DNA from: Gadus chalcogrammus
Taxonomy: Eukaryota > Chordata > Actinopteri > Gadiformes > Gadidae
NCBI RefSeq assembly: GCF_026213295.1
Contig: NC_079413.1
Location: forward strand, 24,048,412-24,112,411
Direction of reading: 5' to 3'
Length of the DNA: 64,000 nt
Of this stretch, positions 26,571 to 39,201 are shown in pieces. The notes beneath the pieces were generated by a model, which saw only the letters and a list, made by a program, of their open reading frames with translations, did not search any database and was not told where the DNA came from. The first letter of the stretch is position 1. Every line of letters starts with the position of its first letter. Both the position numbers and the translations under genes were made by a program.

Positions 26571-27258
26571 ATGACAGATAAGATGTTTGTTGAAGCCTGT
26601 AAGAGATGGATAAATAGGGTCTCAAAGAACACCCTAGCTTCAAGTCATATGCGTGGCGTCTGGGAAAGACGAATTTGTGCCATCAGAAGTGTCTTAAAAT
26701 CCATTCTCCAACAATCAGCCAGACAACTTAGTCCTCCCTGCAGACGTTTCTATACGAGGTCATGGCGGTTGTGGATAGCAGACCTTTCATCATTGATCAT
26801 CTGAATGATCCATTCAGTCCAGAGCCGCTGACTCCAAACCACATCCTGACCATGGAGTCTACAATAATCTCCCCAGCTCCTGGAAAGGTTTTCAAGGAAG
26901 ATCTTCACCTCTGCAAGAGATGGCGTAGAGTCAAACCCTAAGGCTGCCACTTCTGGACATGGTGGAAAAGAGTAGAGTAGAAGAATACCTCCTTAATCTC
27001 TTACACAGACAGAAGTGGATTAAAGACTGCAGAAACGCTAAGGTCAATGACGTTGTTCTCCTGCAAGATAGTGCTACACCACAAGTCCAATGGAAGGTGG
27101 CAAAGGTTGTCAAAGTGTACCCAGGGAAGGATGGAAGAGTGAGAATACTTAAGTTGCTAATCAGCGACTCAACGCTGGATGGAAAGGGAAGAAGCAGAAC
27201 AACCAAACCTGTTCTCCCGGACAGGCCAATTCAGAAGACCCTGTTGGAAGCCGGCTGA
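26571..27258 (+). mobile_element. BEL/Pao retrotransposon remnant (integrase and C-terminal domain)
   Basis: A decayed pol 3' end. The first reading frame has SSHMRGVWERRICAIRSVL near 26637, the integrase core motif S.HMGGVWER typical of Pao elements. The second (26959-27258) has NAKVNDVVLLQD and WKVAKVVKVYPGKDGRVR, the DUF5641-type C-terminal domain of the same class. The two frames are separated by stops and shifts, so it is inactive. After it, TTTGGTGGGAGTGTGACTG at 27378 could be the polypurine tract and LTR start, but no 5' LTR is seen. Confidence 0.75.
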
Positions 27259-27389
27259 AGACTCCTGACACTCTTCACTCTCCTGTTTATTAGTTGATTC
27301 ATAGAAAAACTGTTTCTTGAATGAATGTCTTTATATGCAGTATGTTTGTTTTTCTAAGTCAATGATATCACTCATGATTTGGTGGGAGT

Positions 27390-28400
27390 GTGACTGCCTC
27401 ACTAGTCAGAACTATTTACTTCGGATTTTGCGTTCCGCATATCATGATTAAATGATGCACTTGACACGATGGAGAAGAGCAGTATGGCATAAGCTCTCAA
27501 GCTCAGAGCGAGCTTGAGAAAACAAGGACAAGGATGAAGGGAAGAGACTTAGACCCTATTAAGTGTTAAGCAGCCTACAATTAGCATGTAATCACCCTAG
27601 CGCTATCATACTATAGAGAGTAGCAGTGCGTTTCGCTCTATAGTACGACAACCTCTGTAGCCATAATGTCGTAACCATCCAAGGAATACTTACCCAGATC
27701 CAGAAGATTGTGAAACGATGGTATACGCTCCTGTAGAAGCCATTTTCCTTTTTGTTCCAAATAATATATATTATAAATATATATGTTAATCACTGTAACA
27801 AACTGACAAAAATATTAAATATACAGCCAGTAGCTGAAAATAGATCAGCATTTATTTGTTTACGCATAAATGCTGTAAATTACACACTGAAAAGGATTTT
27901 TTTTGCATGATTGTTATGACCACGAATAACACTGTGCAACCCCACGATAGAATTCACCATATAACGTTATCTAAACCTGTTTGTGGTATCAACTCTTCTA
28001 AACGTTGAAAGTTAACGGTGCCTTGACTAAGTTTAGTGGCGGTAATGCCATTAAATGAATAAACATGATTAAACGTAATGTGATTACAACTCGCATACAT
28101 TACCTCGCCCCTGAACATGATTGCTGCGGAGCAGCGTTTGAAATGGTGGACATAACAAATCCCATGAGCTCATACTGGCCATCATCAAACTAAGACTTTT
28201 GTTATTGTTTTGATTGAGAGCCTCCTATCGACAGAAAATTATAAATAATGCCTTTAATTGAATGACATCCCAGGATCATAAAATATCACACCCCTTCATT
28301 ATAGGAGCTATCCTCACAGAGCAATAATATTAATCCATTGTTGAGGGTAGCCCAGAACTTCAAAAATCAATTTCCCTCTGAACTTTTAAGCATAAATCTG
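27390..28400. other. possible LTR remnant then AT-rich spacer
   Basis: The few hundred bases after the purine tract may be a 3' LTR of the BEL/Pao remnant, but no second LTR is available for comparison. A minus-strand ATG near 27743 (MASTGAYTIVSQSSGS) ends at a strong GTAAGT donor at 27698; I recognise no family in it. Confidence 0.3.
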
Positions 28401-28477
28401 CACATGTGGTTGTTCATATGGGATTATTCCATCATGGCTGGGAAATTAACCATAGGCCAGGAGAGAAGCTAAACATG

Positions 28478-28593
<116 letters not shown>

Positions 28594-28799
28594 GAGGAAC
28601 AACTTTGGTATGGTGTGTATGTGATGTGTGAAAAAGAGCATGAAGGAGGGAGAGAGGTCCATGAAGGCAAAAATAAGCATGGGGGACCATTTATCTGCAT
28701 GAGCAATGCTGCCCCCTGTAGATACAGTGGTGGAAGTGCATTGTAGTGTTCGTCTGATAAAGCATATTTGGGATACATGTTATTATAATTATTTCACTA

Positions 28800-31700
28800 C
28801 TCACTGAGGACTAAATATTTTGGAATTACACGCCTACGCTTTTTGTTGAAGGACCATCGGCTCTGTCTGTTTATTCTCTACATTGGAAAGTATAGGAAAG
28901 TATAAACCGCTACATAAAAACGAATTTATGTATGCGGCTCCATCCAACTGATTTTTTCATAAATACAGTTACTTATATATAAATGATATTATAAATGATA
29001 AGGATATTTTTTTGAATAAAACATATTCATCATCCTTTTAAGTGGATCAGTGGTATAACCTTAGCTGAGAGAGCAAATCACGCATATCTTATTTCCTCAA
29101 TTGTGAACTGTTGCATGGAGAGATCCCCGACAGCTAATCTCTTGAAAATATTACATGCATTTTTCGATTGTTTGGGGGATAATTTTTGTGAAATGGTTTT
29201 GGTATCTTTCATTAAGACTATTATCATTATTGTTGGACATGATTTAGCTATAATTCTTCAGTTACACCTAAAGTCAGTTAACATGTATATGTAAAGTTTA
29301 TCACTTGACTTCAAATCAAATAAGTAAAATAGTATTGGCAAAAAGCTGGTTGTACTTGCATGTTTATCCAACTTGAATGCATGACTACGTATTATGTTTT
29401 GTGTCAATCAAACATTGCATTCAACAGTTGGAAATGTGTCATTCAGCGCCACTATCTGAATAAATTCCAACATTCATTGACTTATAATGAAATGCCAAAC
29501 AAAGTGGCAAACAATCCTGAATGTTATCCAAATGTCACAATTGATATGAAACTATTATTCTTTAGTTTTACTTAATTGAGAATTGGTTAGCTTCTAGTCA
29601 GCTAATTAGGGCCAATCAATTAGTCTCTTTAAAAAGTCTAACATCAAAGTACATACAAGGTCAGAGTACACAATTAATCAACTATGCTAAATAGACACAA
29701 TGAAAAAGTCAACTAAGCATAGAGGCATCAATAAATCGGAGCGCAAAACACCAAGATGCACTCCCCAAGGGCAGACGGGTCAGCGTTTATACCCGCTAAA
29801 CATCTCTGGTAGAATCAAGTCTGGATCCCAGAGCAGTCAGCCACCCACCCCCTGGTGGATCAATAGGCAGAGTCAGGAAGGGACTCAACTGGGATCAATA
29901 AAGGCTCCATTTAAATTGGATCTTATTATTTTCCTTCATATATGAGAAATGCAGCTGATTTTTCCAAGATGTAAGCCTTGATAAGTATATGTATCATTGA
30001 AGCATAAAGTATGGATAATGTGGTCTTAAACCGGTGACGTGAGGTACAATGAGGCCACAGTCAAAGCATTTTAATATATGTAGCTACTACATATGTTAAT
30101 GGATTCAGAATAGACGTTCGGAATTGTATCAAGATATTAAAATGCAACTAGAGAATCTTCTTGTCACCAGCTTCCGTAACATCCTTGGCTATAGGAGTAT
30201 CTGCAAATCTGTGTGGCCTTTGGAAGAAAGGGTTCATTCTTTCAGCTGTGATGTGGCAGACCATTTTTTTTAAATTTCATATATTTATATATAATATTTT
30301 TGCTAAAAGAAAATGTTTGTTCCTCACCAGTCCAAACCTATAGAGTACAGTTACATTTTATAATTAAACAGTAGGCTACAAACTAGAAGTATTGTATTTG
30401 AGAAATCAAGTCGATTCATCCCTTATTTATTTTGGTTTCTTGGAGTATTTGGGAGAACATATAATAACAGAAGTGACTTAGCATTGGGTCAATATTCAAC
30501 TCCTGTATCAGTCCATACAAGATTAGAAAGCTCTAAGTCATTGTCATTGGGCCTGCAACTTGTTTAATGAGTTGTCTTAAGCCTGTGTTGCTATATTCAA
30601 TTATATTTTCCAATGTTTGGTAAGCACAGTGTTGTATGAGTGTTATTGTAGTTATAAAGATAGAAGTTATAATCATTGTAGTGATAATAATGGAAATAGA
30701 TTGGATTTGTTTACTTAATAGCTTAATGTATCGAACTTAGGCTGGGAGAATGTTCAGTTAATAAATGATGGTCTTATTGCTATTGCATTAATCCTGTTAA
30801 CCAAAACAAACTGCAAGGTCTAAAAAATATATATATAAAGTCTAGAAATGCAGTATCTTCCTGAGTATCTTAGAGATAGCCATGTAACAATATGTGGTAG
30901 AGGTGCCTGGACCAACTTTGACGACACAGCACAGATATATCAAACCATAACACATTTTTTCATGGAGACAATGGAGACAAAATAGTATCTATCTTCATTT
31001 GTTAGATATGTTTTGTAAAACCTGTTTGGAAATTATAATTGCCCCATTATGCTAAGATATAATAATGCATAAATCCATACATCAAGACCACTCATCTGGA
31101 GGGTTAGCCTATAGGCTCCCAGGGAATAAGCTAAACAGAGAACGTTACCTACAGTGCTCCTTTAACCCAATCCACATTTCACAATGCCTACAATGAATAT
31201 CCTGACTGCAACCAAGAATGACCAGGTGCCAGCTCCAGGGCTACGCCAGAGCCCCGGTGAAACACCTACCTGTCCTTAAAGGTGGGGTTCATCCTGAGAG
31301 GGAATAGTCCGAGGTCCACAGGCTTGCTATCAGGATTAAACTCTAAAGCTCCCGAGACATAAATCAGAAAGTAGTCCCACAACTCGGGAAGCTTCTTGGA
31401 GTTGAGTATCATTGAATAAACTTTATTTTACCTCAGTTTGATTGGAAACAGAATTGTATGCATCAAGTATTTTTTCTTCAGAGGAGTTTTCAAAATGACT
31501 ATCATGCCTCAATAAAGCTTTATTTAGACCGTTAGTTGCCAACGCAGCATCGAATCTCAGGGGTCACAGGCTGACTCCTCCCCCTGAGATCGACAAATGA
31601 AAGCAAAGTATGCCCTGGAGCACATTTTACCCTTTCTCTCACACCAAGGATGCCACCAAGGGCGCCATTGCGTGCTCAGTGACCTCAATAATGGCCACAT

Positions 31701-33800
31701 TCAGATTAGACTATAGAAGGAGAATTACACTTACCAGTAGATGAGCGAGAGTCCATCGAAACGCTCGAGCTCTCTGCCTCTTTGTTTCAGAAGAGACATA
31801 TAGATTCCAAAATACGGTCAAATTCTTCAGCTCAACTCGGGTCAATAGGAGCTTAAGTAAAAAAAAAAAAGAGACATTCCAGAGATGGGAATAGAGTCAT
31901 CCCTAGCTTGGCGCTCGAGGTGAATTGACGCGCTGGGGGCTAGGCCGCTTCCCCCAGCTGACTAGGTGGATGTGTCAGCACTCATTTCCCTTCAAATCAA
32001 TACGACAGATAGTTCGCAGTTGGGGGAGAGGTCCAGTGTGTTTGTTTATAACCTGACGTCTACACAACAACCGATTTTACTGCTGACTGACCCTAACCTG
32101 TCTGACAAAATATTAATCACACTGTCCCAATATCCGCTCTAAGGGTGAACATGACATACAACACTGTGTGCATGTTGGTAACTGTCTGTGATGCCCTTGG
32201 AGGGGAGAAGCGCACTCAGGACCTGACAGAGGCACGCTTTGGTGCTCAGTAACAGCATCTGTTAAAACGTGTGCTCCCTTAAGTGTACAATAATATTCAA
32301 ACCTAGGACTAGTAGGCATATTTGGATTCCTGCCTTCCTCCCTCACTATGTTTCCCCCTGTTGAGAAGGACTGCACCCACCTATGACTGACAAGCCAGAT
32401 GGATTCCCAGACCCCATCATGGAAGACATGCCCTGGTTGGTCAGTAATTAGCCGAAGGTGGTCTAGAAATGAAATGGGCTCACAGAGGCAGGAGCAGTCG
32501 AATGGACATTCTCACAGCGCATCCCTTCAATCACTTTTTCAATTAAATGCTGGATCTATAGCGCTGTTATAGGTCCAGAGCAGTGAGAAATATCTGTGTA
32601 CATTAATGCAAATTCTTATCAAGAACACACGCAAATAGTGGGCGTTAAGGAGGCTGAATTACATGACGATCTACATTAACTTGAGTAGAGATCCTGCCAA
32701 CCAACACCAATAACATGAAAATGTAAAGCTACATTTTTGATCAAGCAAATGTTTTTGATGAAGGTTGAGGAAGAGGAACAATCCAAATCAAACTTCTTCA
32801 AATGGTATATTTAGGGATAAGCCAAATTCAAAATAAAACAATGCTTTAGGTTTGTTTGTATGTTGAGTGGAACCCAAAAATGAGTGTCTCCAAAGAGGGC
32901 AAAGATAGGACTTGGGATGGAAGCTCTTTGAGAAAAGGCTCCAGTTGGGCTTGGTACTGGTTTCATGGTAGGCTGCTGGTTGTTTAGTACCATGAGCAGG
33001 AGCAGCTTCAGACCTGGAGCGATAGCAGCTGTAACACCAGCAAACAGCAATCACGACACACTGGTTTAAAAGAGGAGAAGCCTGGTGAGGTTAAAGCAAC
33101 GAGGTCCACGACAGAACAGAAAGGAACGTTTAAAATAGAAGACACCCATTTGAAAAGTCTGGTGTAAAAGAAACATGTCAGGGTAGCTTATGATAACCAG
33201 AGGACGGGCGGACATATTGTGGCAACAGACGCAGCTGGTGGTGGAAGGCATAATGCCCTACACCAAAGCCTTTGGTCGGCCCTACGGACACGCGCCGGCT
33301 CGGATCGATGAGAGCTGCAACTATTAGCCCGACTGGCCAGCAGCAGACGGAAGTACCGTGCTCAGCTAAAGGCTAAAATAGACTTGAGGTCTATTTTGAA
33401 ACGCGTCAAAGCGTCCCACCTCACTAGAATCCATGGATCCATGCGTTGGTTTGTGTTTTAGAAGGTGTGTGTTTTTGTGTGTGCGGGGGAAGAGGCCGGC
33501 GGCTAAAAAGTATTTAGCAGCTATTCAGCAAACTGTTTCAATGTTTAAACAAGGCCAAGATATACCATAAAGCTCTACCTGATAATACAAAAGGGTAGGT
33601 CATCGAAATAAAACATGAATGGAATAGGTTGTGTTAGTAGTAGGACATTGCACACCCTGACTAGATACAATTTACTTGGGAAGCAGCAAGGATTATGGAA
33701 CATATCACTTCCCTGCTGATTCTATTACACTGGCTCTCTGTGCAACAACTGTAAACTATAAACAAACTATAACATTGTATTACTATAATTTAAAGCTCTG
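28800..33800. other. AT-rich spacer; a few exon-like minus-strand segments
   Basis: Mostly low-complexity AT-rich DNA. Minus-strand segments with good splice borders occur at 31735-31851 (a T-rich acceptor and GTAAGT donor, 39 open codons) and 31270-31412 (ending in GTAGGT), but the frames match no family I know and I cannot join them into a gene. Nothing else stands out. Confidence 0.35.
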
Positions 33801-33891
33801 CATAATCCATCCACTGTTTACCTCCCAGACCAACTCCAGACTCCGTGGAGATCCTTTGCCCAAGGATCCCTGCCCACTTACATGCCTGAGT

Positions 33892-33951
33892 GGGTTAGGG
33901 TTAGGTTGGGTTAGGGTTAGGGTTAGGTTGGGTTAGGGTTAGGGTTAGGGT
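33892..33951 (+). repeat. interstitial telomere-like repeat (TTAGGG)n
   Basis: About 60 bases of GGGTTAGGGTTAGG units, mixed with TTAGGTTGGG variants, between otherwise unique DNA. The G-rich strand is plus. A second short tract, three CCCTAA units, occurs at 39184-39201 in the opposite orientation. Confidence 0.9.
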
Positions 33952-34774
33952 GCCTGCTCATCGGCCTGCCTTCCTGGCTGCTCATCTGCCTCGTCCAGAT
34001 TACTACAGAGTTAAGCTCTGTCCCCCGCAATCGCCCGTTTATATTCTGCCTTGTGTTATGCCTTACCTACTGCCTAATCTAAGCAGGTGACCGAGAACTC
34101 AACCTTTGTGGACATTGTGCATGACTGAGTACATGGAGGATTAATAGATATATTGTTGTTGTCTAAGAAGTAGGATATTAACCAGGAGGGAGCAGTGGAG
34201 GCGTGTTATGATGATGGATTGATTTATGATGTCAATGGCAGTTCTGATGTCAAGAAGTTGAGGACGGTCAGCCAAGAGTGTATTGATGGTTACTATGATG
34301 AGGGAAGTCTCATCGTTCTCAATGCTGTGATTTGTCCCAAAGGCACACAAAGCATCCATGTAATGGGCATCAAGGTGTGTTGAGATGTTGTCCCGCTGCA
34401 GCTCACTCCAGTGCATTACTTCAGGCCAGCGAGGCAGCGGCCTCAGACCACTTTGGGGACTTATTTTGGACTCCTACAGACAAAGGATGCAGGGTGGTGG
34501 TGTTGAATATCCAGTTCATTGCAAAATGATGATAATGGACATAGCAAGCGTGCTCCGCTGCCATCCAGAAGATCTCCCAGAGGACGTGTGGAGATGTTTG
34601 GCTCACCAATTGTCATGTGTGGAAGGAATAAGGAACAGTTCACTTGAAAATTTCTAAATGGATAAATATTTGTCTCACCCTATAATCTTTGGGCCAATGT
34701 TGATTGCAAAAAGTGCACCTCTTCTGTGGCTCATTTTAGTTTCATGATGATCCTTACTCCCTGAAGTCAAACAG

Positions 34775-34839
34775 CAGAAGTTAAGTGACAATACGCACTT
34801 AACTTCTGGAAGCGACCGCCTCCAACGAAGGCGGTCGCT
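34775..34839 (+). repeat. two adjacent perfect hairpins
   Basis: The first hairpin has arms CAGAAGTTAAGTG (34775-34787) and its exact complement (34796-34808) with an 8 base loop. The second has arms AGCGACCGCCT (34811-34821) and complement (34829-34839) with loop CCAACGA. Only two bases separate them. They mark the left border of the retroposon-like unit that follows. Confidence 0.85.
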
Positions 34840-34958
34840 TCTCTCTCTGCTCCCTCCTGGCCCTCATCTCTCCTGCCTCTGCTCTTTGTCTCAGTCCTGT
34901 GCTGTCTCTTCTAATTCTGTCTGAGCCTCTCTCTGCATTTCAATCTGAAACTTAAATT

Positions 34959-35354
34959 ATGGATCTGAATGGCTGGTCTGTCAACTCTATTGATCAAATT
35001 TTCTCGACGAGAAAAATGGGAAAAGGAGAGCCCGCCTGCCCTGACGGAACGTTTCCAGTGGGGTACGTGATGGACTCCTGGAAGGAGTGGAGGCCTTTGT
35101 GTCTCGCCATACTTTCCGTCGAGGATGTTGAAGACGTCTACATAATTGGGATCATGATAACAGGATTCCTGCTGTTTGGAGGTTGCGGGCTCCTGTTCTA
35201 TCGCAAAGCTAGGGAGGCGATGGCAGCATGTTCGGATATTGAGAAGCTGCCCGACATTGATGGATTGTGCCGGGCTGCCGACACACAGACTCATTTGATG
35301 TGCGAAGTAAATCGCAAGTTGGATACCATTCTGGTGAAGTTGGATCGGGCTTAA
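34959..35354 (+). CDS. one-pass membrane protein ORF of a retroposon-like unit (131 aa)
   Basis: No family was recognised. The 131-residue frame starts MDLNGWSVNSIDQIF. Residues 1-50 include a Gly/Pro/Cys part (GEPACPDGTFPVGYVMDS) and an acidic LSVEDVEDV. A hydrophobic span at about 60-80, YIIGIMITGFLLFGGCGLLF, is followed by YRKAR, so positive residues mark the cytosolic side. The C-terminal 45 residues are amphipathic (MCEVNRKLDTILVKLDRA) and could form a coiled coil. There are six cysteines. The ORF is intact with no introns. It lies between two 5' hairpins and a 3' end with CAATAAAG and an (ATTC)n tail, which suggests a retroposed unit rather than a resident gene. Whether it is expressed is unknown. 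Confidence 0.5.
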   Translation: MDLNGWSVNSIDQIFSTRKMGKGEPACPDGTFPVGYVMDSWKEWRPLCLAILSVEDVEDVYIIGIMITGFLLFGGCGLLFYRKAREAMAACSDIEKLPDIDGLCRAADTQTHLMCEVNRKLDTILVKLDRA

Positions 35355-35696
35355 ACGGGCCACCGAAATTCGGCGAATTCGGCTTTTTTGGAATCTGGAA
35401 TTTGGAATATTGCAGAGTATCAGAGAGACTTTTGCAGAGTCGGCCTGACCCAAAGCAATCCTTATCTTCATTCGGCTCCCCCACTTCGGCCTTGGAAGGC
35501 TGATATCTCTCCACTCCACTTGTTGTTATGCAGACAGATGCCCTGCCCCCCTCCCTCCCAATATCCTCTTCCTCCCGTGAACTTTGTCTCTGGATCAGAA
35601 CTCTTCGTGGTCGTCTCCACGGCAACGGTCGTGTCCTCGTCACCAGCATCAGACGGGAGAGACACTGTTGAGTCTGGTCGGAGATGAGTCCTTGGG

Positions 35697-35812
<116 letters not shown>

Positions 35813-36515
35813 GGACTCGCCGCCTTCTGGACTCCTCCCCCTCTCCGTCCCTCGTCACACTACAGTATGCCGTGAGTGATGCGACGCGCCCGCTGGCTGC
35901 GTCCTCCTCCCGGGGTCTGAGCTGGGACACCCCCCCTCCTGACCCCCTTCCCCCCTCTCACATATGTTTGGGATGTTTTTGATATGTTGCTTATGTGCTG
36001 AGGTGTTTTTTGCTAATCCCTACACTGTGACCCCCTTAGAGGAGCATAGTTTGGGAATGACCTTTTCTTCCCCTCGTTGACCCTCTTGTTTACCTTTTTC
36101 TTATCCAACGAGGGGCGCATGCGCCCCGACCGTCTCTCCGTCCTGTCTCCCCACACTGTCTTGTATGTTTCTTGGATGAGATGTAACTGGTAATAATTCC
36201 ACTCCTCTGGCAATGACAATAAAGTATTCATTCATTCATTCAAATACTGCTGGCCCATTTCTAGGTGAACTAAATATGCGAGAGTAGTCCTACACAGTCG
36301 TTCACACAGGGTGTTTATGCTTTGCTGGACAGGACTTGTGTGAGTGGGTATACCGACTTCTCCAGCACCACTACACCGCTTGTTAAGACAGAAGAATGAC
36401 AAAATCTCCACATACTGTCCCTAATGCTAATTTAAGATGAGTTATGACTTGGCTTCTCATGGGTATTTCAGATAATACAATCAAGCAGGGAGTGAGTTTC
36501 AGACAATGACAGTTC

Positions 36516-36657
36516 AGTGAGTGAGTGAGTGAGTGAGTGAGTGAGTGAGTGAGTGAGTGAGTGAGTGAGTGAGTGAGTGAGTGAGTGAGTGAGTGAGTGA
36601 GTGAGTGAGTGAGTGAGTGAGTGAGTGAGTGAGTGAGTGAGTGAGAGTGAGAGAGAG
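36516..36657. repeat. (GAGT)n tetranucleotide repeat
   Basis: About 32 GTGA units, ending in a degenerate GAGA stretch. SLTH-rich minus-strand frames are artefacts. Confidence 0.97.
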
Positions 36658-36949
36658 TGAGAGAGAGAGCAGAGAACCAGCAGCCAAATGCAAATGCCAT
36701 ACCCAGTCAAAACAAATCAAATCATATCAAATAGGACACTGCACTTTGAGGATAAATGGCGTATAATTGACTCCATTAAAACCCACCATAAAGGGGGCCT
36801 TCTGCATCTATTATGCAAAAAACATTGCAACAAATAATTGAACTTCTGTCAAATATGATCTTGTTGTACAAAACACAGGTCAGAAATGACAGAACAAGGC
36901 AAAAGAAAATGAATATGTATCATCCCAAATGTTTTGCTACTGTGTTTTG

Positions 36950-37245
36950 CGACTCCAGAGTTAGTGAACACGAGCCATGGGTCGACTCCAGAGTTAGTGA
37001 ACACGAGCCATGTGTCGACTCCAGAGTTAGTGAACACGAGCCATGTGTCGACTCCAGAGTTAGTGAACACGAGCCATGGGTCGACTCCAGAGTTAGTGAA
37101 CACGAGCCATGTGTCGACTCCAGAGTTAGTGAACACGAGCCATGTGTCGACTCCAGAGTTAGTGAACACGAGCCATGGGTCGACTCCAGAGTTAGTGAAC
37201 ACGAGCCATGTGTCGACTCCAGAGTTAGTGAACACGAGCCGTGTC
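36950..37245. repeat. 33 bp minisatellite with 99 bp higher-order period
   Basis: Nine units beginning GACTCCAGAGTTAGTGAACA. The unit length is 11 codons, so several frames stay open. The last bases alternate CCATGGGTC, CCATGTGTC, CCATGTGTC in a strict three-unit cycle, giving a 99 bp period. Confidence 0.95.
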
Positions 37246-37380
37246 TTGGCTTTAGTTCTCCCCCTCAACCACTAGCTTGGCATACGCACAATCCCCCGAC
37301 GTAGCGAGATGTCATATATATCTTTTTCTGTTTCAGCAACATGTTAAGATACAATGTGTAAATTCTATCTTGCATGTATT

Positions 37381-37877
37381 GATTAACGAGGCCAGTGAAA
37401 CGTTTGGCTTTCCCACATAACACCGCTACCCAGGACGGGAAGACAAACACTTTAACATCTAGGCCAAGGGGTTGTGTGTTGTTTGTAACCAGACCGAGTG
37501 AGGTCAAAGCCCTCTTTACAACATCCCACTAGAACTGTGGGAAGGCAAGCATCCATATTTTCAGAGCCCAAGGTCAAAAGTATTTAAATACTAAGGGTGG
37601 TGAGTCATGAAGCTTAAAGTATGCTAGGTGGGGTAAGTGAAACCAGGGTGGAGCTGAGAGCCGGAGGAATGCTTTGAATCAGAGAAACCTGTCAATCAAG
37701 TCCCAGAATGTAGGTCCAGGGGGATCTGCATCTCAATAGACACGTAGACGTGCACATGGAAGGAAACATTGACTCCTTAACACACACCATTTGGCCTAGA
37801 TGTTAGAGTGCTTGTCTTCCAGTCCTGGGTAGCAGTGTTATGTGGGAAAGCCAAACGTTTCACTGGACTCGTTAATC
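37381..37877. repeat. inverted repeat, about 100 bp arms
   Basis: Arm 37381-37480 (GATTAACGAGGCCAGTGAAA...) matches the reverse complement of 37779-37877 with roughly nine differences, around a 300 bp centre. A related direct repeat, CATGGAAG..CATTGACTCC(T)TTAACAC, occurs at 37755 and 37979. The pattern suggests a foldback DNA element or its nested remains. Confidence 0.8.
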
Positions 37878-39183
37878 AAAACATGCGGACCGAGTTTTTC
37901 AGATTTCTGCACCAAACCTTGCATTCTGTATCTTTAGAATATAGCTTGGGGGATCTCCGATAGATAAATAGACATGTACATGGAAGAATGCATTGACTCT
38001 TTAACACCTGGAGTCTTGTTGAATGCAATATCTCGTTTCAAAACTTCTAATCATCTTCAGTAAGATTAATATCGGATTTATTAACATTTTTGGTTTCAAC
38101 AGGCGCAGACCAAAATGCCTCTGGGTAAAGATGAACATCCCTACAACCCATCAGAGCCATGAGATGTGCGATACATCGGGGCGGAAGCCATCGTTGTTGT
38201 TGATAATATGCCTGAACGTCACTGCCATGCGACCCCGCATGTGACGGTAAGGGGTGTCCTCAGGAGTGACAGAGAAGGAGTCGGCTCCGCCTCCTTTTAT
38301 GAAATATATGCAACAAAAAACACAATGAGTGAAGGTGGAAGGGAGGAGGGAGCCTGGCCTCTGAATCCTGCAGAACAGGTTACGGCATGCAGGTGAGGTG
38401 GTGGTAACACTCCTTTCTGTGCCATACCACGGTGAGGCGTGGTGCATAATTGTCTCATCACAGTGTCTGATGACCCATGCACACAGAGATATGGCAGCGC
38501 AGGAATGCTGCTGCTGGTGTGTGCGTGGTTTGGGTTTTTGTGTTTGTGTGTGTGTGTTGCTAAGCATGCGTTTTTTAGATTGCTCTGTCAGTTACTTTTT
38601 CTGCCCGTCATTGATTGTGTGCCTGGAGATAATGGGGTACGGTGTGTGTGTGTGTGGGGGGGAAAGTCAATAAAGTATTCCACTTATACTAAACTATAAT
38701 AATACTATAATGCATCTTTATATTCAAAATCTACACTGGAACTCAATGCAACCAATGCAAGTGCTTCTCTTGCGTGACAGTAGAAGGATTCTTTCTACTG
38801 TCCTCAGTAGCTGCCAGGGGTGGAGTGACTTTAGCTTGGAAACAGAACATCCCTGTTCTTGAACAAACACATGAATTAAAATATCTGAAAAGTTTTCTTG
38901 GTCAGTCACTTCGTGCTTAGTTGCATCTATGTCGACGGAGCCATGTGTGATTGTGATAGTGACAGAAACTATGAAACTGAAACTATGTATGATACGTGCA
39001 AACATAATGTGTTAGCCCATGGCTCATTTCTGTTTACACAGAGTAGACTATGTATTTGTGTGAGCCCATATGGGTGAGTGTGTTCACGTGGGTGTGTGTT
39101 CACGTGGGTGTGTATGTTTGTGTGCATGTGTGTGTGTGTGCGTGCATGCATGTGGCATGTGGCCCAAGTTTGTGGGCCACATC

Positions 39184-39201
39184 CTAACCCTAACCCTAAC
39201 C
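39184..39201 (-). repeat. short telomere-like tract
   Basis: Three CCTAACCCTAACCC units, next to GT-rich sequence. Confidence 0.7.

Noticed and set aside
34141..34660. Overlapping frames of 60-91 codons suggesting a Harbinger-type transposase piece
   Set aside because: No catalytic motif or terminal repeat could be identified; the similarity was only an impression.
36813..37304. 163-codon frame with 11-residue repeats (DSRVSEHEPWV)
   Set aside because: The 33 bp unit is a multiple of three, so at least three frames on both strands are open; no start context or family supports a protein.
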